Below, piece by piece: positions 1 through 5,781 of a stretch of 7,527 bases of DNA. Source of the stretch: JBBDSJ01 sp040905025 (GTDB lineage Bacteria; Pseudomonadota; Gammaproteobacteria; Methylohalomonadales; Methylohalomonadaceae). The position numbers and the translations under genes were made by a program. The stretch is taken from assembly GCA_040905025.1 (NCBI GenBank), contig JBBDSJ010000053.1, forward strand, positions 1-7,527, written 5' to 3'. The notes below the pieces were generated by a model. The model was not told the origin of the DNA. It did no database searches and saw only the letters and a list, made by a program, of their open reading frames with translations. Numbering within the stretch: the stretch's first letter is position 1; every line of letters starts with the position of its first letter.

Positions 1-33
1 TTCCTTGTCGGTAAGTTTTAATTCGACACCCAT
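1..33 (-). CDS. Possible start of a downstream gene (11 codons, runs off the left edge)
   Basis: An ATG at 31-33 on the minus strand opens a frame reading MGVELKLTDKE up to the window edge without a stop. A purine-rich stretch (AAAAGGCAGGG) lies 7 bases upstream and could serve as the ribosome binding site. The gene would follow the FecR-domain gene in the same direction after a gap of 73 bases with no recognisable terminator, so it could be the last gene of the TPS operon. Eleven residues are too few to assign a family. FecR-domain proteins of this exported type are often found beside CHASE2/cyclase genes, but nothing in these 11 residues proves that here. This could also be a chance open frame. 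Confidence 0.35.
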   Translation of the reverse strand, partial: MGVELKLTDKE

Positions 34-106
34 GCGTATGCCCTGCCTTTTCGAACTAGAGTAACAGGGCTGTCAGAAAAATAATATGTGCGGATATGTA
101 GAGAGT
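34..106 (-). other. Short intergenic gap with a possible hairpin over the next ribosome binding site
   Basis: These 73 bases separate the FecR-domain gene from the possible next gene. Read on the minus strand, GCCCTG (70-65) can pair with CAGGGC (45-40) around a 19-base loop. The second arm overlaps the purine-rich stretch in front of the ATG at 33. There is no T-run after the stem, so it is not an intrinsic terminator. I see no convincing -35/-10 pair. Confidence 0.25.
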
Positions 107-772
107 TTATTCACACACCAGAGGCTGCGTACCCAGCGCACGTGGCCGTAATGCCAGTGGCAAGGCGCTGACATCCTTGCCAAGAATCAGGGCATACTGA
201 CCTGCATTCAATTCATATTCACCGGTTTCATTAATAATAATAATGCCGCTATCGCTGCCATCATCATTAACGCCTGCATACAAACCATCTTGCGGCAATG
301 GCTCAACGTCCTGACAGTCGGCGGCACAAAGTCGAAGTTCAAAATCGGTCCCGCGAATTCCTATTGTGGCAACAGCAGTCTCGACCCGGTAGGACCGGCG
401 GCTACGCTGTCCAACCAGACCGGTCACTGCCCGCAAACCACCTTTCAGCATGCTGAAAAAACCACTGTCCTTGCTGGCATCATCCGGATCATGGGCATAA
501 TCCTGGATCTGGAAACGCGAATTTGGCCGCAGGGTGATTATACTGCCGTCAGTAAAATTCATTTGAATCATACTATTTGGACCGGTTGCGACTGTTTCTC
601 CCGAAAAAATCTCACTGCCCTGTTCAAGTTCACGAATTTCACCGGCAGCTGTAGCCGCAGAAACCTGGCCCTTGATTCGCTCGGCCAGAGCCGCTTGTGC
701 AACAGCCTGACCTGAAACCAATATGCTGAACAGGCTTACCAGCAAGATGGCTAACAACCTGTTCAGGCGCAT
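107..772 (-). CDS. Exported FecR-domain protein, TPS-associated
   Basis: This 221-residue protein begins with a typical Sec signal peptide (MRLNRLLAILLVSLFSILVS core, likely cut after AVAQA near residue 27), so it should act in the periplasm or beyond. Residues about 50-145 carry the FecR domain: the segment FSGETVATGPNSMIQMNF, then DGSIITLRPNSRFQI, and the characteristic ATIGIRGTDFELR at 135-147. Unlike classical FecR it has no N-terminal cytoplasmic anti-sigma part, and no ECF sigma gene is visible. It therefore belongs to the exported FecR-domain group of poorly known function. It contains three cysteines: C149 and C153 (C-x3-C), and C220, the residue before the last. The ATG (770-772) overlaps the end of tpsA by 10 bases and is preceded by GAGGT at 6 bases, so translation is probably coupled to the exoprotein. 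A role as anchor, chaperone or sensor for the TpsA protein is inference. Confidence 0.88.
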   Translation of the reverse strand: MRLNRLLAILLVSLFSILVSGQAVAQAALAERIKGQVSAATAAGEIRELEQGSEIFSGETVATGPNSMIQMNFTDGSIITLRPNSRFQIQDYAHDPDDASKDSGFFSMLKGGLRAVTGLVGQRSRRSYRVETAVATIGIRGTDFELRLCAADCQDVEPLPQDGLYAGVNDDGSDSGIIIINETGEYELNAGQYALILGKDVSALPLALRPRALGTQPLVCE

Positions 773-3700
773 TGACCGACCTCATCCTCATACTCAACGA
801 TATTCGAATCATTGGCATCACCATCGTCATCATCGGGTAATGCCGTATCATCATCTTCGTCTTCATCGTCGATAGTATTGCTCACAGTGCCTGGCGTATC
901 AGGAGTGATATTGCCCTCCGGGCCTGGCGTATCAGGAGTGATACTGCCCTCCGGCACTGGTGTTACCACTGGAGAACCTTCAAATACAGTATCGATGACG
1001 AAGGCTGAGCCGGCACCCATAACCAGGTTGCCGAGGCCGGAAACATTGATCACTTGTGTGGTCTGGCTGGCACCTGGAAATGCCGGACTGTTACTGAACA
1101 TATTATCAACACCGCCGGCTGTCATGAAGAACATATCAAACGAGCTGCCACTTAAATCAACCAGACCTTCTTCACCTACGTATATCGAACCGGTCTGATC
1201 GGAATTTCCAACCACGATTGCGCCGGCACCGCCAAATGGTGTGAAATTATCAGGAAATTGATTATTTAATGACATCCCACAGCCACCCCCTCCGCATGAA
1301 GGAATAAAATCGTCAGCATCTTCCAGACTTATAGATAATGAAGGATCCGGAGTTGTATATTGGACAGCTAAACTTGGCGTAACTCCGGACACATTATTGA
1401 AATCAAAGGCCTTACCTTGGAAGACCAGATGTTCCGTAGAATTCAGGGTTAAAGTGTCTATATATATATCCCCGTCAGGGTTGGAGTTTGCGGCAAGAAA
1501 GACACCATTCGGATTTACAGGAATGTTAATGCCCTGTTCAGCCAGTATCTGCAGCATTAATTCATCGCCGCTAGCAAGCGAATTGCCATTTCCCAAACTG
1601 ACGTTGAAGCCGTATATAGAGTCTCCGGCTGTAAGCACCATGCTGTCTGCGGCGATCAATGGGAAATCTTGCCCGACTATATCCACACCCGCAAGGGCAA
1701 CCAACCTGCCTGCATTAATACTCGAATTTTCATCGAAAATAATATTATCAGCGGCTTCAAGCGAAAGATTACCGGCAACATTTAAAGTTGAAAATAAAGT
1801 TAATGAACCAGCGTCTGATTTTATCAGAGCCGTTCCTGCATCAAAATCTTCAAAAATCAGTCCAAACTGACCGTCACCACCAAAACGAATATCAACTTCA
1901 TCAATGCTGCCGCCATCGAAGCCGACATTCTCATTGGTAACTGTTATTTCAGAGCCATCAGTAAAACCGGTATTGTCGATAACCAGCTTTTCTGCAGTTA
2001 CATCGGCAAACATGTAATCAATCGCTATATCTCCAGCCTCGGTGACCACATCAAGATTAACATCGGAACCAATATTAATTTCAATAAGACCCGCTTCCAG
2101 CTTGCCGGTGATGTCAATACTATCGTTTGCGACTATATAAATATTCCCGCCATCACTTGCAGCAACAACATTGCCATTAATTGTTACGTCTGTACCATGT
2201 ACAAATACGTCGCCACTATTTTGTGATGTATCTATACTTCTGGTATTTATCGTTCCACCAAAAATTTCTATATTAGAGCCTGGCGTTAGTATATTAGAGC
2301 CTGATGTTAGATTGTTTATATTGATACTGCCGTTATAGTTACTTGAGCCATCACTACCGGAAAACAGCTCTATATCGCCTGCAATATCGATACTCACATC
2401 AGCCAGATTTATAACGCCGTCACTGCCAGGTTCAAACGGGAAAGATCCACCATAAGAGCCAGCGGCGCAATAGCCGGTAGCTGCACAGTTTCCTCCTGTC
2501 CCACTAAGAATAATTTCACCAATGCGTATACTTAAACTGCCATTGCCTGTAGAGGCTATGGTGAAAAGACCGCCTGATGAATTGATTTCATCTGCTGCGA
2601 CCAACGTAACATCAGTATTTCCATCAAGCTGATCTTCAATAAATCCCTTGCCAATAGCAGCGTTACCACTGACACCATCGGATCCACAACCAGTGCAAGT
2701 TGGCGAGAAAAAATCACTATCAATAGTTAAAACCGATGGATCAATTAATAAATGTCCGCCAGCACCCAGCGCGACCTCACCACGAATGGCCAGATTTTCC
2801 AGGCCGGAGAGTTCAACAAAACCACCTCGATCACCATCATCTCCGGCACGTGCAGAGATGCTGGCGTCTTCACGGAATTGCAGATCACCTTCGGCAATCA
2901 CTCTTACCACGCCGCCATCGGCCTGGTCACCACCCTCGGCATTGATCTCGCTGCCGGCACGCACCTCGATATCTTCATCACTGCGCACATGGACACGGCC
3001 ACCATCAGCTGCCGGTTCAGCACCGGCCACACTAATAGTGCCGGACTGCTCGATATCCCCACCCTGTGCCAACAGGTAAATCTCACCGTCTTTCTCGACG
3101 AGGCTGTGCGCCTGTACCAGACCTTCATTGTTAACCGCCGTTGACACCAGATCGTTGGCAACTTTTGCCGTCATTACCACCTTGCCACCATTGGCAATGA
3201 CCTGACCACTGTTACGCACACCGGCCAGTTCGGAAACAGTCGCTTCATCCACAGCAAAGCTGATCAGGCCATCCTGATCAAAATCCATTGTGAACTGCTC
3301 CCCGGCAGCCAGCACGACATCGCCGGCATTGGCAGTAATCACTCCCGTGTTTTCGACATAATCACCGGCCAGTACAACAAACCCACCTGGCGCGTTGATC
3401 GAGCCATCGTTGACAACACCGGCATTCGCTGGCGCCCCATCGGGCTTGTAAAACGTGTAATTACCGTTCAGGAAATCATCATTGTTAATGTCGTGGACGC
3501 TGGCAACGAGGCCCGCCACATCGACCTGGGCCCCGGGACCGAAATACACGCCCTGCGGGTTGACGAGGAATACCCGGCCATTCGCCGATAGCTGGCCGAG
3601 AATACTCGAGGGATCACCGCCGACAACGCGATTCAGTGCAACTGCACTGGCACCTGGCTGATTGAACTGCACATTCTCATTGTTGCCGATTGAGAACTGT

Positions 3701-3942
3701 TGCCAATTGATAATGGCTTTTTGACTGGATTGGTTGATATGTGTGCTGCTGACATTCGGGCGTGAAATGGCGGCGTTGCCCGAGACGACATTCTCGCCCG
3801 CCGGGCCGGCCTGGGTTGTCAATGGCATGCTAACCAGCAGACCGGACAATGGCACGCCCAGCGCATAACTACGAATAGCCCGACTGAATTGATTCAATCG
3901 ATGAGCCGATGCTACGGGTTGTCCTGTTGCTTTCGCTTTCAC
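763..3942 (-). CDS. TpsA exoprotein with filamentous haemagglutinin N-terminal (TPS) domain
   Basis: This 1059-residue secreted protein is the passenger of a two-partner secretion system, exported by the TpsB encoded just upstream. A long signal region (residues 1-45, hydrophobic at 26-40, likely cut after TTQA) leads into the TPS/haemagglutination-activity domain (about 46-165). Typical segments there are AIINWQQFSIG (76-86), a stretch rich in SAVALNRVVGGDPSSILGQL, and VFLVNPQGVYFGPGAQ (124-139), the NPNG-type motif with Q for N. From about 165 to 985 Gly/Asn/Asp-rich repeats with alternating hydrophobic residues suggest a right-handed beta-helix. Then comes a Thr/Pro linker with an 11-residue tandem repeat (about 990-1020) and an Asp/Glu-rich tail (1024-1054) ending GQCA. 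It has seven cysteines: C416/C419, C486/C492, C883/C888 and C1058. The start is a GTG at 3942-3940. An in-frame TAA lies 15 bases upstream, and the next ATG (residue 39) would destroy the signal peptide. The protein is short for this family and its ligand is unknown; adhesin is the likeliest role. Confidence 0.93.
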   Translation of the reverse strand: MKAKATGQPVASAHRLNQFSRAIRSYALGVPLSGLLVSMPLTTQAGPAGENVVSGNAAISRPNVSSTHINQSSQKAIINWQQFSIGNNENVQFNQPGASAVALNRVVGGDPSSILGQLSANGRVFLVNPQGVYFGPGAQVDVAGLVASVHDINNDDFLNGNYTFYKPDGAPANAGVVNDGSINAPGGFVVLAGDYVENTGVITANAGDVVLAAGEQFTMDFDQDGLISFAVDEATVSELAGVRNSGQVIANGGKVVMTAKVANDLVSTAVNNEGLVQAHSLVEKDGEIYLLAQGGDIEQSGTISVAGAEPAADGGRVHVRSDEDIEVRAGSEINAEGGDQADGGVVRVIAEGDLQFREDASISARAGDDGDRGGFVELSGLENLAIRGEVALGAGGHLLIDPSVLTIDSDFFSPTCTGCGSDGVSGNAAIGKGFIEDQLDGNTDVTLVAADEINSSGGLFTIASTGNGSLSIRIGEIILSGTGGNCAATGYCAAGSYGGSFPFEPGSDGVINLADVSIDIAGDIELFSGSDGSSNYNGSININNLTSGSNILTPGSNIEIFGGTINTRSIDTSQNSGDVFVHGTDVTINGNVVAASDGGNIYIVANDSIDITGKLEAGLIEINIGSDVNLDVVTEAGDIAIDYMFADVTAEKLVIDNTGFTDGSEITVTNENVGFDGGSIDEVDIRFGGDGQFGLIFEDFDAGTALIKSDAGSLTLFSTLNVAGNLSLEAADNIIFDENSSINAGRLVALAGVDIVGQDFPLIAADSMVLTAGDSIYGFNVSLGNGNSLASGDELMLQILAEQGINIPVNPNGVFLAANSNPDGDIYIDTLTLNSTEHLVFQGKAFDFNNVSGVTPSLAVQYTTPDPSLSISLEDADDFIPSCGGGGCGMSLNNQFPDNFTPFGGAGAIVVGNSDQTGSIYVGEEGLVDLSGSSFDMFFMTAGGVDNMFSNSPAFPGASQTTQVINVSGLGNLVMGAGSAFVIDTVFEGSPVVTPVPEGSITPDTPGPEGNITPDTPGTVSNTIDDEDEDDDTALPDDDDGDANDSNIVEYEDEVGQCA
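779..783 (-). promoter_or_regulatory. Ribosome binding site of the FecR-domain gene, inside tpsA
   Basis: GAGGT on the minus strand lies 6 bases before the ATG at 772-770, within the last codons of tpsA. It supports the chosen start and independent or coupled initiation despite the 10-base gene overlap. Confidence 0.7.
889..954 (-). repeat. 33-bp tandem duplication in the tpsA linker
   Basis: Two direct copies (889-921 and 922-954) differ at one base by eye (T or C at the 23rd position). They encode two 11-residue units with the core ITPDTPG, next to the acidic tail of TpsA. Near-identity at DNA level points to recent duplication; such repeats can change copy number by slippage. Confidence 0.9.
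2270..2311 (-). repeat. 21-bp degenerate tandem repeat in the tpsA passenger
   Basis: Copies at 2270-2290 and 2291-2311 match at 18 of 21 bases by eye and encode the consecutive heptads TSGSNIL and TPGSNIE. It is a small internal duplication in the beta-helix-like region. Confidence 0.75.
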
Positions 3943-3944
3943 TG

Positions 3945-3953
3945 CCCTGCCCC
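3945..3953 (-). promoter_or_regulatory. Purine-rich ribosome binding region deciding the GTG start of tpsA
   Basis: On the minus strand GGGGCAGGG precedes the GTG at 3942. The GGGG block is 7 bases away, a usable though not ideal Shine-Dalgarno; the nearer GGG is only 2-3 bases away. With the in-frame TAA at 3957-3955 it restricts the start to this GTG. Confidence 0.5.
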
Positions 3954-3973
3954 GTTAAAACGCACTTTATTCA

Positions 3974-3979
3974 ATTCTA
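3974..3979 (-). promoter_or_regulatory. Candidate -10 element (TAGAAT) of a CRP-dependent tpsA promoter
   Basis: TAGAAT matches the sigma-70 -10 consensus at five of six bases. At 17 bases upstream the hexamer is TATAGC, a poor -35, as expected for an activator-dependent promoter. Transcription would start near 3967, leaving a leader of about 25 bases that contains the ribosome binding region. The CRP site at 4017-4038 would then be centred near -60.5. Confidence 0.5.
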
Positions 3980-4016
3980 GAGACTCCGGTACTCAAGCTA
4001 TAGATAAATGACAATT

Positions 4017-4038
4017 AACTGTGACACAGATCACATTT
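4017..4038. promoter_or_regulatory. CRP (cAMP receptor protein) binding site upstream of tpsA
   Basis: The core TGTGACACAGATCACA (4020-4035) matches the TGTGA-N6-TCACA consensus perfectly. The flanks also fit the 22-bp consensus: AA at 4017-4018 and TT at 4037-4038. It ends at the stop codon of tpsB and lies about 85 bases before the tpsA start codon. The site is palindromic, but the gene arrangement makes tpsA the only likely target. CRP, Vfr and related family members share this recognition sequence, so the exact regulator depends on the species. Confidence 0.8.
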
Positions 4039-5702
4039 CAAAAATAGCCGGAGATCACCAGCCAGGCACGGGTATCATCGCCGTCACTCGCCTGTTGTGC
4101 ATGTGTCGGCTGCGCGACCAACAGATCCAGAGTTATTCCGGGCTTGATATTGAAGCTGGCACCGGCACCAATGCCGGTTAACGAACTGCTGCGATTCACG
4201 CCGGCGCCCGGATTGGTTCGATACACAATACCGCCATCCCAGAACAGACGAAACTTGCCATTGCCAACCTCGGGCCAGACAAATGGATACTGGAACTCGA
4301 CTGAAGCCTCCACGCCCCGATCACCGGCAACTTCTGCCGCCGGATAGGCACGCACACTGTCTGGCCCTCCTAATCGGACTTTCTGGGTATCCACCAGTGT
4401 ATGCGGACTGATGACGCCGCGGGCACGTAACTGCAAATCCCAGCCCCAGATCAGGCGCCGCAGATGGGTACCATCAACCTGGAGCTTGAAAAGCTGTGCA
4501 TTGTCCTCAATGCCACTGGAATTACTCTTGAAATTAGTAGATACCACGCCCAGCACATTGGTCACTGCGTGACCGCCGGCATGTTGATGGTTCCAGTAAG
4601 CATTCATATCGAGCAGGGTAATAGCGCTGGATTCATCGCCCGGCAGAACAAACGTTCCCGATTGCCGGGTGCTGGTATGGCTGATGCCTGCACCGAGAAA
4701 CAGATTTTGCTGACGACTGCGGATCAGCGGATGCGAAATGCCAGCAGAGAAATAATTCCCCTGGCCTTCCAGGGTTGTACCGACAAACAGCGGGCCGAGA
4801 TCCTTGGTATCCACCTGATAGTCATAGTGTGAGGCGGTCAAGGTCGCGCGCGTACCATTGGTGTTAATCGGGAAACTGTAATTCAACCGGCCATAATCCA
4901 GCTGTCCACCCTGGGCATGCAGCAGACTGGCACCCAGGCGATCACCCTGGCCAAGTGGATTATTGAGATTAAAATTGCCGCCTGCACGCCAGGTGCCGAG
5001 TTCTTCCCGGCCATGATTGTCAAAGCTGACACTGGCATTTACGCGCTTTTCACTACTGCGAAATAATAAATCCGATTGCCCGTAACGGGCGCCTGGCTGC
5101 ACAACCACACGCGTACTGATGCCGGGCAAATCATTGAGCAACAAGAGTTCACGCTCCAGCTCAGGATTATTCAGTACCACCTCCGGCTTGAGACGATCCT
5201 CAATATGCTTGCCCAGCATGGCATCGTTGTACATCTGATTACCGTCAAGCAAAATCCTGCCAATACGGCCTTCAATGACCTCAAAACGAATGTTACCGGT
5301 AGTAACATTCTGCGCCGGCACAGTCACGCTGGCGACGGTGTATCCGGCATCACGGTAAAAACGGGTCAATTCATCAGCCACCGCATAAATTTCCAGCAAC
5401 GTCAGGGATTGGCCAACATATTCAGCGACTTCCGCCTGCAATATCGATGTGCTGATTACCGAATTACCGGCAAATTCAAATGATTTTATTTTGATTTGAG
5501 GCCCGCCTGCAGGCACTGGCGGCGTGGGCTCGGGAGGGCTGATGGTTTCTTCAGTCGTAGGCAGTTCCTGCGCCGGAGCTGACGGCAAGGTTTCATCTAC
5601 AGCGCCAGGCGTAGGACCAGCTGCTATTGCAAATGCCGGGCACAGACTCAGCAAGAACACACAGCATGCCAGCTCCAGCTGTTGCATCATTCGGGAAAAC
5701 AT
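4038..5702 (-). CDS. TpsB outer-membrane transporter (FhaC/ShlB/HecB family)
   Basis: This 554-residue outer-membrane protein of the Omp85 superfamily translocates its partner TpsA. The signal peptide (residues 1-28, ending AFAIAAG) is followed by a Pro/Glu-rich linker (about 29-68). POTRA 1 (about 69-145) contains FEFAGNSVISTSIL, FYRDAGYTVASVTVPAQ and FEVIEGRIGRI. POTRA 2 (about 147-215) contains LLNDLPGISTRVVVQPG. The barrel (about 220-554) begins VNASVSFDNHGREELG and includes NPLGQGDRLGASLL. The L6 loop motif is VRAYP (450-454, the VRGY/F equivalent with R451) in LGGPDSVRAYPAAE. F-x-D-x-G occurs at 487-491 (FWDGG); in FhaC the corresponding Arg and Asp contact each other. The protein ends in GYF, a terminal Phe as expected for BAM recognition. 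Length is normal for the family. The ATG is supported by AGGAG at 6 bases. Placing tpsB before tpsA is common in TPS operons. Confidence 0.96.
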   Translation of the reverse strand: MFSRMMQQLELACCVFLLSLCPAFAIAAGPTPGAVDETLPSAPAQELPTTEETISPPEPTPPVPAGGPQIKIKSFEFAGNSVISTSILQAEVAEYVGQSLTLLEIYAVADELTRFYRDAGYTVASVTVPAQNVTTGNIRFEVIEGRIGRILLDGNQMYNDAMLGKHIEDRLKPEVVLNNPELERELLLLNDLPGISTRVVVQPGARYGQSDLLFRSSEKRVNASVSFDNHGREELGTWRAGGNFNLNNPLGQGDRLGASLLHAQGGQLDYGRLNYSFPINTNGTRATLTASHYDYQVDTKDLGPLFVGTTLEGQGNYFSAGISHPLIRSRQQNLFLGAGISHTSTRQSGTFVLPGDESSAITLLDMNAYWNHQHAGGHAVTNVLGVVSTNFKSNSSGIEDNAQLFKLQVDGTHLRRLIWGWDLQLRARGVISPHTLVDTQKVRLGGPDSVRAYPAAEVAGDRGVEASVEFQYPFVWPEVGNGKFRLFWDGGIVYRTNPGAGVNRSSSLTGIGAGASFNIKPGITLDLLVAQPTHAQQASDGDDTRAWLVISGYF

Positions 5703-5708
5703 CAGCTG

Positions 5709-5713
5709 CTCCT
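5709..5713 (-). promoter_or_regulatory. Ribosome binding site of tpsB
   Basis: AGGAG on the minus strand, 6 bases before the ATG at 5702-5700. It selects this Met over the Met codons at positions 5 and 6. Confidence 0.75.
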
Positions 5714-5738
5714 GAAGTCAGTAAATTCCAAACTTCTG

Positions 5739-5767
5739 ATTATTTTATAAAGAAGCCCTGAACGCAA
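5739..5767 (-). promoter_or_regulatory. Weak sigma-70-like promoter candidate for tpsB
   Basis: On the minus strand TTGCGT (5767-5762) is followed after 17 bases by AATAAT (5744-5739), in the 79-base gap between the glycosyltransferase gene and tpsB. The -10 matches 5 of 6 and the -35 only 3 of 6, in an AT-rich context where such matches arise by chance. No intrinsic terminator is visible in the same gap, so readthrough from upstream is also possible. Confidence 0.3.
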
Positions 5768-5781
5768 CCGTAAAATAAAAA

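Noticed and set aside
290..715. Plus-strand open frame of 141 codons
   Set aside because: It lies antisense to the FecR-domain gene, has no recognisable motif or ribosome binding site, and its translation is low in structure-like pattern.
639..866. Minus-strand frame of 75 codons bridging tpsA and the FecR gene
   Set aside because: It is a different frame across two well-supported genes. Its Met/Ile/Arg-rich start is the frame-shifted reading of the Asp/Glu codons of the TpsA tail.
812..1198. Plus-strand frame with a poly-serine start
   Set aside because: It is the antisense reading of the acidic tail and repeats of TpsA.
2648..3144. Three overlapping plus-strand frames opposite tpsA, including a 143-codon one
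   Set aside because: They occur in the GC-richer part of tpsA where antisense frames stay open by composition; the Pro/Ser/Arg- and His/Arg-rich translations match no known fold.
4002..4014. TTGTCA (4014-4009) and TATAGC as a stand-alone -35/-10 pair
   Set aside because: The spacing is only 6 bases, and 16-18 bases after TTGTCA there is no -10-like hexamer.
4020..4035. The palindrome as a transcription terminator of tpsB
   Set aside because: The stem would be only about five base pairs, AT/GC mixed, and is not followed by a T-run; it fits a CRP operator far better.
4464..5483. Plus-strand frames of 122 and 135 codons opposite tpsB
   Set aside because: Antisense to a gene with clear POTRA and barrel motifs, and without promoter or ribosome binding site support.
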